Under the pieces are notes generated by a model. That model did not search any database, was not told where the DNA came from, and saw nothing but the letters and a program-made list of their open reading frames with translations. From NCBI RefSeq assembly GCF_015355765.1, contig NZ_JACWNA010000020.1, forward strand, positions 16,543 to 80,542: a DNA stretch of 64,000 nucleotides, written 5' to 3'. Positions 35,126 to 43,919 of the stretch are shown here, piece after piece. How positions within the stretch are numbered: position 1 is the stretch's first letter; each line of letters begins with the position of its first letter. The position numbers were made by a program, and so were the translations under genes. The stretch comes from Actinomyces haliotis (GTDB lineage Bacteria; Actinomycetota; Actinomycetes; Actinomycetales; Actinomycetaceae).

Positions 35126-37533
35126 TCACTCCGCGACGTAGCGGGCCAGGTAGTCGCCCGTGACAGAAGGCGATCCCTCGCCAGCCCCAGAGCGCGCCTG
35201 CTCGACCAGCGCGGCCGGCGTACCTGTGAAGACGACGCGTCCGCCGTCGTGGCCGGCTCCCGGACCCATGTCGATGATCCAGTCGGCGTGGGCCATGACG
35301 GCGAGGTGGTGCTCGATGACGACGACGGTCCGTCCGGCCTCGACGAGGTGGTCGAGAAGGCTGAGCATGGCCTCGACGTCGGCGAGGTGGAGGCCGACGG
35401 TGGGTTCGTCGAGGACGATGACGTCGTCCTCCTCGCCGAGGTGCACCGCGAGCTTGAGGCGCTGGCGCTCGCCTTCCGAGAGCGTGGAGAGGGCCTGGCC
35501 GATGCGGACGTAGCCGAGGCCGACGTCGTGGAGCCGCTGGAGGATCCTCGTCGCGGCGGCGACCTTGGTCACCTTGGCAGTGAAGAGCTCGAGGGCGTCG
35601 TCGACGGGCATGTCGAGGACGTCGGCGATTGACGGGCCGGTGGCGCCGTCGTCGGCCGGGCCGTCGAGCCGGTACTGGAGGACGTCGTTGCTGTAGCGGC
35701 GCCCGCCGCAGGCCTCGCAGACCGTGGTGACGGTCTCCATGAAGCCGAGCTCGGTGTCGATGACCCCGGCGCCGTTGCACACGGGGCAGGCGCCCTCGGA
35801 GTTCGCGGAGAAGAGGGCGGGCTTGACGTTGTTGGCCTTGGCGAAGGCCTTGCGGATCGGGTCGAGGAGGCCGGTGTAGGTGGCGGGGTTGGAACGGCGC
35901 GAGCCCGTGATGGGGGACTGGTCGATGGTGGCGACGCCGTCCATGGGGGAGAGGCTGCCGTGGATGAGGCTGGACTTCCCGGAGCCCGCGACGCCGGTGA
36001 CGACGGTGAGGACACCCCGGGGGACGTCGACGTCGACGTCGTCGAGGTTGTTGGTGGAGGCGCCGCGGATCTCGATGGTGCCGGTGGGGGTGCGGACGGT
36101 GTCCTTGAGCCGGGCGCGGTCGGCGAGGTGGCGGCCGGTGAGCGTGTCGGAGGCGCGCAGCCCGGCGACGTCTCCCTCGTAGGTGACCTGCCCGCCGTGG
36201 CTGCCGGCGCGGGGCCCGAGGCCGACGACGTGGTCCGCGATGGCGATGGTCTCGGGCTTGTGCTCGACGACGAGCACCGTGTTGCCCTTGTCGCGCAGGG
36301 ACAGGAGAAGCTCGTTCATGCGCGCGAGGTCGTGCGGGTGCAGGCCGATCGAGGGCTCGTCGAAGACGTAGGTGACGTCGGCCAGGGCGCTGGCGAGGTG
36401 GCGGACGAGCTTCATGCGCTACGCCTGACCCCCGGAGAGCGTCGAGGCCGTGCGGTCCAGAGAGAGGTATCCCAGGCCGATGGTGCAGAAGCCGTCGAGG
36501 GTGGCGCGCAGGCGTGTGAGCAGCGGCGCGGCGGCGGCGATGCCGGGGACGGCGCGGGCGTCGTCGGGCGCGTCAGTGCGGCCGAGTGCCGCGGCCTCGA
36601 GGCGGTGCACCCACTGCGCGAGGTCGCTCACCTGCATCGCGCAGGCGTCGGCGATGGAGACGCCGGCGATGGTGGCGGTGCGGGCCAGCTCGGCGAGTCG
36701 GGTGCCGCCGCACTCGGGGCAGGGCTGGAAGACGACGGCGCGCTCGACGAAGGTGCGCGTCTGGGGTTGGAGGGCCTCGACGTCCCTGGAGAGGATCGAC
36801 TTGCGGATCTTGGGGACGAGGCCCTCGTAGGTCAGTCGATCTTGACCTTCGTCGGCTCCTTGTAGAGGAAGTCGTCGAGCTGCTTGGGGGTGAAGGTGCT
36901 GATGGGCTCGTCACCGGGGAAGAAGGCGGACTCCATGAAGACGCGGACCCACCAGCCGTCGGGGGTGTAGCCGGGGACCTTGATGGCGCCGTCGCGCAGG
37001 GAGAGAGTCTCGTCGTAGAGCTCGGTGAGGTCGATGTCGGAGACCTGGCCGGTGCCGTCGCAGCGCGGGCACATCCCGCCCTGAACCGTGTAGTGCTTGC
37101 GCTCGGTGACGGTGCGGCCGTTCTTGACGGTCTTGAGGGCGCCGCCCCCGGAGACGGAGGGGACGTTGAAGGCGAGGGCCTGCGGGGAGCCGATCTGCGG
37201 GGTGGACAGGTGCGAGAAGAGGACCCGCAGAGCACCGTTGACGTCGCTGGCGGTGCCCAGGGTGGAGCGCGTATTGGCTCCGAGGCGCTCCTGGTCGACC
37301 AGGAGCGCCGGGGTGAGGCCCTCGAGGCGGTCGACGTCCGGGTGAGCCGTCGACGGCATGAAGCCCTGGATGAAGCTGGAGTAGGTCTCATTGGTGAGGC
37401 GGCGCTTGGGGATGGTGACATCGACGCCGCGCAGGTTGTTCTCGCGCGCGCCGACGACGGTGATGACGTCGTGCGCGTCGGGTGCGGCGGGCGTGGGAGA
37501 GAGGTCCGGGTCGGCGGGGCTCGTGGTGGTCAC
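35126..37533 (-). pseudogene. Decayed UvrA-like (UvrA2/DrrC-type) ABC ATPase gene
   Basis: The three pieces together read as one ~800-residue UvrA-like protein of the drug-resistance type. Piece 1 (37533-36832) starts VGARENNLRGVDVTIPKRR but jumps straight to LTNETYSSFIQGFMPS: the ~25 residues with the first Walker A are missing in frame. It then breaks at VKID-stop (36832); LTYEGLVPKIRKSILSRDVE continues in another frame, so a small deletion shifted the frame. Piece 2 reads to TLSGGQA, then TAG (36421-36419) where CAG is expected, and RMKLVRHLASALADV resumes. The C-half is intact with Walker A GVAGSGKSS, but its signature is LSEGERQRLK, not LSGGE. Three separate lesions make sequencing error unlikely. 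Confidence 0.9.
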
Positions 37534-37718
37534 CGCGTGATCATGCCTGACTCGCCTGTCTGCACGGCGTCGGCTCGGCCTCGGCGAGAACGAGCCAGGA
37601 ACGAGCAGAACGCGATGGGGACGTGCTCGATCCGTTGCCGGCGCTGCTACCGTGGTGCGTGGCCCCGATCAAGGCGGAGGCGACGCCTCCCGTTGGGGCA
37701 ACCACGAAGGAGTGGGAC

Positions 37719-38501
37719 ATGTCAGAGCAGAAGGTCGCATTCGTCACCGGAGCAGCCCAGGGCATCGGACGAGGGATCGCGCTCAAGCTCGCGGGCGACG
37801 GCTTCGACGTCGCCATCGCGGACCTCGACTTCCAGAAGGAGAAGGGCGAGGGCGTCGTCAAGGAGATCGAGGCGCTCGGCCGCAAGAGCGTCTTCGTGAC
37901 GATCGACGTCTCCGACAAGGCGGCCTTTGACGGCGCGGTCGACGAGGCCGCTGAGGCACTCGGTGGGCTCAACGTCCTGGTCAACAACGCGGGCATCGCG
38001 CAGATCAAGCCGCTCGTCGACGTCACGAGCGAGGAGCTCGACAAGATCTTCTCCATCAACGTGAAGTCGGCCGTGTTCGGCATCCAGGCCGCCGTCCGCA
38101 AGTTCGACGAGCAGGGCATCAAGGGCAAGATCATCAACGCCGCCTCGATCGCCGCCATCCAGGGCTTCCCGATCCTCGGCGCGTACTCCGCCTCGAAGTT
38201 CGCGGTCCGCGGCATCACCCAGGTGGCGGCGCAGGAGCTCGCCCCGAAGGGGCACACCGTCAACGCCTACGCGCCTGGCATCGTCGGCACGAGCATGTGG
38301 GACCAGATCGACCGCGAGCTCCACGAGATCAACGGCAAGCCGCTCGGCCAGAACCTCCAGGAGAACATCGACACTATCGCGCTCGGGCGCGTCGAGACGC
38401 CCGACGACGTGGCCGGCGTCGTCTCCTTCCTCGCGAGCCCCAACTCGGACTACGTGACCGGGCAGGTCATCCTCGTCGACGGCGGGATGCTCTACAACTG
38501 A
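37719..38501 (+). CDS. budC: Diacetyl/acetoin reductase (short-chain dehydrogenase)
   Basis: A 260-residue SDR that reduces diacetyl to acetoin, and probably acetoin to 2,3-butanediol, with NADH. The cofactor motif is VTGAAQGIGRGIA (Thr10-Gly17), NNAGI follows, and the catalytic residues are Ser143, Tyr156 and Lys160 in the AYSASK segment. GIVGTSMWDQIDRELHEI is characteristic of the (S)-acetoin-forming branch. The ATG at 37719 follows GAAGGAG. It is divergent from the UvrA-like pseudogene and ends at a strong terminator. It fits a mixed fermentation with acetoin as an electron sink. Confidence 0.9.
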   Translation: MSEQKVAFVTGAAQGIGRGIALKLAGDGFDVAIADLDFQKEKGEGVVKEIEALGRKSVFVTIDVSDKAAFDGAVDEAAEALGGLNVLVNNAGIAQIKPLVDVTSEELDKIFSINVKSAVFGIQAAVRKFDEQGIKGKIINAASIAAIQGFPILGAYSASKFAVRGITQVAAQELAPKGHTVNAYAPGIVGTSMWDQIDRELHEINGKPLGQNLQENIDTIALGRVETPDDVAGVVSFLASPNSDYVTGQVILVDGGMLYN

Positions 38502-38565
38502 CGCGGTCGTCGCGCCGCCGGCACCCGCTCGCCCGGATGTCGCGGCACCGACCCGTTCGCCCACG

Positions 38566-38597
38566 GTGCGCCCCGCGGCACCCACCGCGGGGCGCAC
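38566..38597 (+). terminator. Terminator after budC
   Basis: A perfect 13-bp stem GTGCGCCCCGCGG / CCGCGGGGCGCAC with a 6-base loop, 65 bases after budC and 52 bases before the next GTG. Confidence 0.78.
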
Positions 38598-38649
38598 AGG
38601 CGACCGCGGAGGGGACGAAGCCGACGCGCGAGCGCGGGATACTGCGCCG

Positions 38650-39465
38650 GTGACGGCACGGACCCGCGACGACCTCCTCGCCCTGTACGACGAGCGGCTG
38701 CGCGGCGACGCCGAGCTCTGGGACGCCCCGGAGCTCACCCGGATCGGGGCCCTCTGGGCCGGAACCTTCCCGAAGCGACGCCGCGGTTTCCGCAGCCATC
38801 AGCCCCTCGAGCCCGGAGCTGACGTCGACGTGATCGTCGGCGCTGCCGTCGCCCACTTCCAGGCCGATCGCCGCGTCGACCGCTTCGAGTGGAAGACTCG
38901 GGGCCACGACGCCCTGCCCGGGCTCGCCCGCGCGCTTGACGAGCACGGTCTGCGGGCCGGGGAGCGCGAGACGGTCATGGCGGGCGAGGCTAGGGCGGCG
39001 ATCGACGCCGACCGTGGGCTGCCACCGGGCTACATGGTCGAGCGAGCCCGCGATGAGGCGACCGTCCGGGAGGGTGAGGCGCTCGCCGGGCGGGTCTTCG
39101 AGGACTCTCCGGGGGAGCCGGGGCGGATGGCGGACGAGCTCGTGGAGTCGATGCGGCCGGATCCTGAGCGCGTGACCATGTGGCTGGTTCGCGGTCCCGG
39201 TGGTGAGGCCGTGTGCTCGGGTCGCCTCGAGCTCGTCCCGGGTAGCGGATTCGCTGGACTGTGGGGCGGTGCTTGCGATCCGGCGCACCGGGGGAGAGGC
39301 CTCTACCGCGCCGTCACCGCGGCCCGGGCGCGATGGGCGATCGAGCACGGAGCCTCGCTCCTCCAGTCGGACTGCACGGAGTACTCCCGACCGATCCTCG
39401 AGCGTGCGGGACTCCTGGCCATCACGACCACGACGCCGTTCCTGTGGCGGCGCGCTGCCGATTGA
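38650..39465 (+). CDS. GNAT family N-acetyltransferase
   Basis: A 271-residue protein with a C-terminal GNAT domain (residues ~135-265; acetyl-CoA loop GGACDPAHRGRGLYRAVTA) preceded by an N-terminal extension of ~125 residues that looks like a second, degenerate GNAT or a helical cap (DVIVGAAVAHFQADRRVDRF, ERETVMAGEA). Substrate unknown. The GTG at 38650 is the first start after the terminator; no clear ribosome-binding site precedes it. It may be read with the VOC gene that starts 51 bases later. Confidence 0.8.
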   Translation: MTARTRDDLLALYDERLRGDAELWDAPELTRIGALWAGTFPKRRRGFRSHQPLEPGADVDVIVGAAVAHFQADRRVDRFEWKTRGHDALPGLARALDEHGLRAGERETVMAGEARAAIDADRGLPPGYMVERARDEATVREGEALAGRVFEDSPGEPGRMADELVESMRPDPERVTMWLVRGPGGEAVCSGRLELVPGSGFAGLWGGACDPAHRGRGLYRAVTAARARWAIEHGASLLQSDCTEYSRPILERAGLLAITTTTPFLWRRAAD

Positions 39466-39516
39466 ACGCGTCGTGGACCCTTGATGGAGGACCTCGGTGC
39501 CCGCAACATTCGTTGC

Positions 39517-39888
39517 ATGGCTATCACGAGCATCCAGACGCTCACCGTCTTCGTCTCCGACCAGGACCGCGCACGCGACTTCTACGTCGACGTCCTCGGC
39601 ATGGAGGTCAAGCTCGACCAGACGATGGGGGACTACCGCTGGCTCGAGGTCGGCACCCAGCAGGGCCCGAGCCTCACGCTCCACAAGCCCTTCCCGCGTG
39701 CCGCCGCGGGCGGCTCCACGGGCATCATCGTCACCTGCGAGGACATCGACGCCGAGTGCGAGCGGCTCAAGGCGGCAGGCGTCGACGTCTCGGGGCCGAA
39801 GGACGAGGTCTGGGGCCGCGAGGCGGTCCCGCGCGACCCCGACGGCAACCTCTTCGTCCTGCACACGCAGGAGACCTACGGGCTCTGA
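39517..39888 (+). CDS. VOC superfamily (glyoxalase/bleomycin-resistance fold) protein
   Basis: A 123-residue single VOC module: IQTLTVFVSDQDRARDFYVD, LGMEVKLDQTM, and a C-terminal PRDPDGNLFVLHTQE in which the glutamate near the end is the usual metal ligand. Members bind a metal and act on small molecules or sequester drugs; the substrate here is unknown. The ATG at 39517 gives the family N-terminus; an earlier in-frame ATG (39484) would add 11 residues with no homology. Confidence 0.83.
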   Translation: MAITSIQTLTVFVSDQDRARDFYVDVLGMEVKLDQTMGDYRWLEVGTQQGPSLTLHKPFPRAAAGGSTGIIVTCEDIDAECERLKAAGVDVSGPKDEVWGREAVPRDPDGNLFVLHTQETYGL

Positions 39889-40346
39889 GTTCGCGCGACG
39901 GCTTGGCCCGAGCTCGTACGTCTTATGTCAGAACACGACGTGCCGGAGCTCTTCTGACTGGCTCTGCTGAGCCCGAGGAGGGGTGAGGGCCGTCCGCGTC
40001 CGGGATCCGACAGTGACGCGCGCCTGGCGACGAGGGCAGGGACGGCCGAGCGCCTGATCGGGCGCCAAGGGCTCTGCCCACCGGGCGAGTGTCCTGGCCG
40101 CCGCGGTACGTGCTGACCACGAGAGCGCGTCACAGATGGAACCTCGGTGCGACACTGAGAGTGATCGGCCTGCTGCTGTCACTGAGATTCAGCGAGGAGG
40201 TCCCTGACGCGCCCTGGTGGACAGAGGGACTCGGAGACCCTCCGCCGATAATGTACATTATGTCAAACTCGCTACGTGGTCCGCTCTTCCACCACGGGCT
40301 GCGCCGGAGTCCGGCCGTCTGGACTCGATCTGATGGGATCTCGTCG
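39889..40346. other. Non-coding terminus region containing dif
   Basis: 458 bases without a convincing gene, with lower GC than the flanking coding sequence. The reading frame 40089-40625 is antisense to the membrane-protein gene and has no recognisable product. The only clear element is the dif-like site at 40241-40268. Confidence 0.7.
40241..40268 (+). other. dif: Chromosome dimer-resolution site dif (XerC/XerD target)
   Basis: Left arm TCCGCCGATAA, centre TGTACA, right arm TTATGTCAAAC. Compared from memory with E. coli dif, the XerD arm (TTATGTTAAAT) agrees at 9 of 11, the centre (TGTATA) at 5 of 6, and the inner four bases of the XerC arm (ATAA) fully. The inner 14 bases ATAATGTACATTAT are a perfect palindrome. 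It is in a 458-base gene-free region, the more degenerate arm is the XerC side as usual, and gene orientation changes bias around it. Tyrosine recombinases XerC and XerD would resolve chromosome dimers here at division, with FtsK. Confidence 0.87.
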
Positions 40347-40820
40347 TCAGCGCTGCTCGTGCTGGATGCGGGTCGTCGTCGCACCCGCACCCACGAAGCT
40401 CATCTGCTCCTGGAACGACTGAGTCGCGCGGCGTGCAGCCACCGTGGCCCAGAGCACGGACCCGCCCGTCACCATCGTGAACGCGCCGAGCGGCCAGCAC
40501 ACGACCGCCGCGATGCCGCTCGTCAGGGCGATCATCGCCAGACCGATGAGCATGACCGCGATCCCCGTCGCGATGCCGACGCGCCACACGCTGCCCAGGA
40601 TCCTGCTGCGCGGCGCCCCGGCTGACGCACCGCCGATCGTGAAGGAACGGACGACGAAGGCCGGCTGTCCCTCGGGTCCGGCGGCGCCGCCGGCGGAGCG
40701 GGCAGCATCGGGTCCGGTCAGCGGGTTCCCGTTCTCGTCGATGTACTCGACCGCGCTCCTGGAACGGCTCGTGGGCCGCCGCTGGGTGGTGCTCTGCGAG
40801 GTGCTCTGCTCCGTGGACAT
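40347..40820 (-). CDS. Small membrane protein, unknown function
   Basis: 157 residues. A Ser/Thr/Gln-rich, probably disordered N-terminus with VEYIDENGNPLTGPDAARS (residues ~24-42), then two membrane helices (about 79-100 and 102-124), then a short basic C-terminal tail. No domain recognised. It borders the dif region and is transcribed toward it. The start is ATG with no strong ribosome-binding site. Confidence 0.65.
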   Translation of the reverse strand: MSTEQSTSQSTTQRRPTSRSRSAVEYIDENGNPLTGPDAARSAGGAAGPEGQPAFVVRSFTIGGASAGAPRSRILGSVWRVGIATGIAVMLIGLAMIALTSGIAAVVCWPLGAFTMVTGGSVLWATVAARRATQSFQEQMSFVGAGATTTRIQHEQR

Positions 40821-41066
40821 GCTCTGACCCTAGGAAGCCGACCTGCGCCGCTCCCCCGTGTTCCCTGTGAGGACTCTGAGCCTCTGGACTGGGCAGGCGA
40901 CCCCCCGTCGGTCGCCGTCGCCGACTCACGTGCTGCGTCCTTCTCCGCGCCACGCGTGCGAGGCGCCCGCACTGCCCGTGGTCACGGGATCGCGCTCTGG
41001 GATAGGCTCCCTGACCTGGAGGTACGCACCCGAGTCCGACCACCCCGCCCCCCCCGAGGAGCCCGC

Positions 41067-42218
41067 TTGTTCCTGGCCCTGCGCGAGATTCGGCATGAGC
41101 CCGCGAGGTTCGCGCTCATCGTCGCGGTCATCGCCCTCGTCGCCTACGTCACATTCTTCCTCGCCGCGCTCGCCGTCGGCCTCGCGCACTCCTACCGGGC
41201 CGCCATCGACTCCTGGAACGCTGACGCCGTCGTCCTCACCGGCGCCTCCAACGAGAACGTCGCCGCGTCGCGCCTCAGCGACGAGCAGGTCCGGCAGGCC
41301 GAGGAGGACGTCTCCGCCGCCGGCGAGGCGGACGTCGCACCTCTTATCGCTCAGGCCGCCGTCGCCGAGCTCACCGACGCCGACGGCGCGGCCCGGCGGG
41401 CACCGGACGCCGGCTCCGAGGACGACCAGCTCAAGTCCGACGTCTACGCCTTCGGCATCGACCTGGACGGAGCCCTCGCCGCTGACGTCACCCAAGGTCG
41501 CGCCATCACCGACCCAGCTACGGAGGTCCTCCTCGACGACTCGCTGCTCGAGGACGGCTGGGCGCTCGGTGACCACCTTCAGCTCGCAGGCACCGACCAC
41601 GTCTGGACGGTCGTCGGTCTCACCCACGACGACACCTTCCAGGCCGCCGGCGTCGTCACCGTCGACGCCGACGCACTCAAGGAGGCTGCCGGGCAGGCAC
41701 TCGCCCCCAGCATCAACGCCCTCGTCATCACGGGCGCCTCCTGGGGTGACACCGCCCCCACCTCGCTCACGAGCAGTCTGTCCGACGACGGTCTCAACCT
41801 GCTCACCCCGGAGGCCTTCATCAAGACCCTCTCCGGCTACTCGGCGCAGGTCCTCACCTTCAGCCTCATGATCGGTGCCCTCGTAGTGATCGCGGCACTC
41901 GTCCTGGGGATCTTCCTCTACGTCCTCACCCTGCAGAAGCGCCCAGTCCTCGGGATCCTCAAGGCCCGCGGCGTCCCGACCCGCTACCTCGTCGCCTCGG
42001 GCGGTGCCCAGACCACGATCCTCGCAGGTACCGGAGTCCTCGCCGGCCTCGTCCTCACGCTCCTCACCGGGCTGGTGCTGCCCGACGCCGTCCCCTTCCG
42101 CCTCTCCCCGGTGCTGGACGCCGGGATCACGGTCGCCTTCATCCTTGTGGCCGTCCTCGGCGGCCTCATCTCCGTGCGCGTCGTCGCACGCATCGACCCC
42201 GTGGAGGCGATCGCGTGA
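41067..42218 (+). CDS. ABC transporter permease, FtsX/HrtB-like
   Basis: About 383 residues. One N-terminal helix (FALIVAVIALVAYVTFFLAA, residues ~13-32), a ~220-residue extracytoplasmic MacB-PCD-like domain, then three C-terminal helices with the FtsX-type loop LQKRPVLGILKARGVPTRYL and the end SVRVVARIDPVEAIA. The TTG at 41067 was chosen because GAGGAG precedes it and MFLALREIRHEPARF is the typical N-terminus of HrtB-type permeases; the longer frame (40956) has no start signal. It overlaps the ATPase gene by 4 bases. Possibly haem or drug export. Confidence 0.87.
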   Translation: MFLALREIRHEPARFALIVAVIALVAYVTFFLAALAVGLAHSYRAAIDSWNADAVVLTGASNENVAASRLSDEQVRQAEEDVSAAGEADVAPLIAQAAVAELTDADGAARRAPDAGSEDDQLKSDVYAFGIDLDGALAADVTQGRAITDPATEVLLDDSLLEDGWALGDHLQLAGTDHVWTVVGLTHDDTFQAAGVVTVDADALKEAAGQALAPSINALVITGASWGDTAPTSLTSSLSDDGLNLLTPEAFIKTLSGYSAQVLTFSLMIGALVVIAALVLGIFLYVLTLQKRPVLGILKARGVPTRYLVASGGAQTTILAGTGVLAGLVLTLLTGLVLPDAVPFRLSPVLDAGITVAFILVAVLGGLISVRVVARIDPVEAIA

Positions 42219-43081
42219 CCACCCCGTCCCAGCACTCCCCCGAGCCGGCCGAGCCGCGTCCCCGCGGCCGCCACGTCGCTGAGCCCGCACCCGGCGCCCG
42301 CATGAATGCGCCGGCGATGGACCGGCCCGGTGCCACCCCGGACACCGCCGCCGAGATCGCTGCGTCCGACGCCGCGTCGCGCTCCGACGCTCGCTCCGCC
42401 GGCGCGAGCGAGCCCGTCATGGTCCTCGACGACGTCTCCAAGGAATACGAGCAGGGTGGCGAGACCGTCCACGCCCTCGCACCCACGGATCTCACCCTGC
42501 ACTCCGGCGAGCTCGTCGGCGTCCTCGGCCCCTCGGGCTCCGGCAAGTCCACGCTCCTCACCATCATGGGCGGACTGCGCACCCCGAGCACCGGTACGGT
42601 CCGCGTCGGCGACGAGGCGTTCTCCGAGCTGCCTGAGAAGCGCCGCGCCCGGATCCGGCACCAGCGACTCGGATTCGTCCTCCAGGCCGCCGGGCTCGTG
42701 CCCTTCCTGCGGCTCGCCGACCAGTTCGAGCTGCACGACAAGGTTGCCCGCCGCCGCGGCGACCCCGACCGCCGTGACCACCTCGTCGCCGAGCTCGGGA
42801 TCACCGAGCGCCTGCGCGCCTACCCCGAGGAGATGTCGGGCGGTGAGCGCCAGCGCGCCGCCATCGCGGTCGCCCTCTACCACGACCCGGCCATCGTCCT
42901 CGCCGACGAGCCGACCGCCGCCCTCGACTCCCGCCGCGCTCAGGACGTTGCCCGGCTGCTGGCGCAGCAGACCCACGAGCTGGGCAAGGCCACCGTCATG
43001 GTCACCCACGACGAGCGCCTCCTGCCCGTGTGCGACCGCGTCCTCGCCATGGAGGACGGGCGCCTGCGCGAGGTGGGCTGA
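42215..43081 (+). CDS. ABC transporter ATP-binding protein (MacB/HrtA-like)
   Basis: A 288-residue ATPase. Walker A GPSGSGKST (Lys111), Q-loop VLQAAGLVPFL, signature EEMSGGERQRAAIA, Walker B AIVLADEPTAALDS. The first ~65 residues are an Ala/Pro-rich extension before MVLDDVSKEY that is not part of the domain; the start may be one of the later Mets (42302 or 42317). The GTG overlaps the permease stop (GTGA), so the pair is translationally coupled. Together they form a MacB-type exporter lacking a periplasmic fusion protein, as in Gram-positives. Confidence 0.9.
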   Translation: MTTPSQHSPEPAEPRPRGRHVAEPAPGARMNAPAMDRPGATPDTAAEIAASDAASRSDARSAGASEPVMVLDDVSKEYEQGGETVHALAPTDLTLHSGELVGVLGPSGSGKSTLLTIMGGLRTPSTGTVRVGDEAFSELPEKRRARIRHQRLGFVLQAAGLVPFLRLADQFELHDKVARRRGDPDRRDHLVAELGITERLRAYPEEMSGGERQRAAIAVALYHDPAIVLADEPTAALDSRRAQDVARLLAQQTHELGKATVMVTHDERLLPVCDRVLAMEDGRLREVG

Positions 43082-43134
43082 CCGCCCGGGCCATCGCCGC
43101 GCACCCGTTCCCGGGCGCGACTAGGGTCGCTGGC

Positions 43135-43770
43135 ATGCCGACCGTGCCGCGTTCCGCGCCCTTCCCGACCGCCGTCTTCCTCGGTGACTCGGTGACCACC
43201 GGCTGGCAGGCGGTGAACCACCCTCGCAACCGCTGGACCTCCCTCGTCTGCGAGCACCTGCGGTGGCGCGAGGTCAATCTCGCCGCGGACGGCATGGGTT
43301 ACTTCGCCCGGCGCGGCGGTCACCTCCCCGGCGGCTCCCGCTCGCCGAGCGCCCGTGACACCACGTGGCTCGAGACCGTCCTGCGCGCCGAGCCCGACGT
43401 CGTCACCGTGGCCCTCGGGCTCAACGACGCCGGCTTCCTCCCCTCGCAGCTCGAGCTCGTCGAGCAGGCCGTCGATCACGACCTCGCCTTCCTCGCCTCC
43501 CGGTTGCGCGGTACGACGGTCGTCGTCGCCCCCTACTTCCCGGCGCTCGGCGTCGGTCCGCGCTTCGGCGTCGTCCGCCGCCTCGTCCACGAGACGGCCA
43601 CGCGAGAGGGCCTCGTGTCGACGGACGCGATGAGCACCGCCATCGACGGCGACGAGGACAAGCTCGCGGTCGACGGAATCCATCCCAACGACGCCGGGCA
43701 CGCCGCCATCGCCCGCTCGATGATCAGTGTCTACGAGGAGCTCGTCCCGAGGCTCTGCCGTCCGGCCTGA
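43135..43770 (+). CDS. SGNH/GDSL-family hydrolase
   Basis: A 211-residue esterase-like protein with the SGNH blocks: GDS (Ser19 in VFLGDSVTTG), Gly in the second block, Asn97 in LGLNDAGF, and the catalytic pair Asp180/His183 in VDGIHPNDAGH. No signal peptide or membrane segment, so it is probably cytoplasmic. It likely hydrolyses an ester (lipid, acetyl-sugar or similar); the substrate is unknown. The ATG at 43135 lies 53 bases after the ABC ATPase. Confidence 0.87.
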   Translation: MPTVPRSAPFPTAVFLGDSVTTGWQAVNHPRNRWTSLVCEHLRWREVNLAADGMGYFARRGGHLPGGSRSPSARDTTWLETVLRAEPDVVTVALGLNDAGFLPSQLELVEQAVDHDLAFLASRLRGTTVVVAPYFPALGVGPRFGVVRRLVHETATREGLVSTDAMSTAIDGDEDKLAVDGIHPNDAGHAAIARSMISVYEELVPRLCRPA

Positions 43771-43919
43771 CCACGAGGCCGAGCCGCCGACGGCGCCGCA
43801 CGTCCCCGTCGGGCAAGCTACGGTCACGGTCCGCAGGCGCCTCCCACCGCCGGACCGCCTCGGCGCACGCCAGGGCATAGGGTTGGGCGTCCCTGATCGT
43901 CAGACACCCAGGAGTTCAT

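Noticed and set aside
40248..40261. ATAATGTACATTAT as a plain repressor operator
   Set aside because: The flanks extend the match to the XerC/XerD arms and the site is in a large gene-free region, which a dif site explains better; a repressor site remains the alternative if the genome has several copies.
40089..40625. 178-codon plus-strand frame through the dif region
   Set aside because: It has no homology, contains the dif site and overlaps the membrane-protein gene on the other strand.
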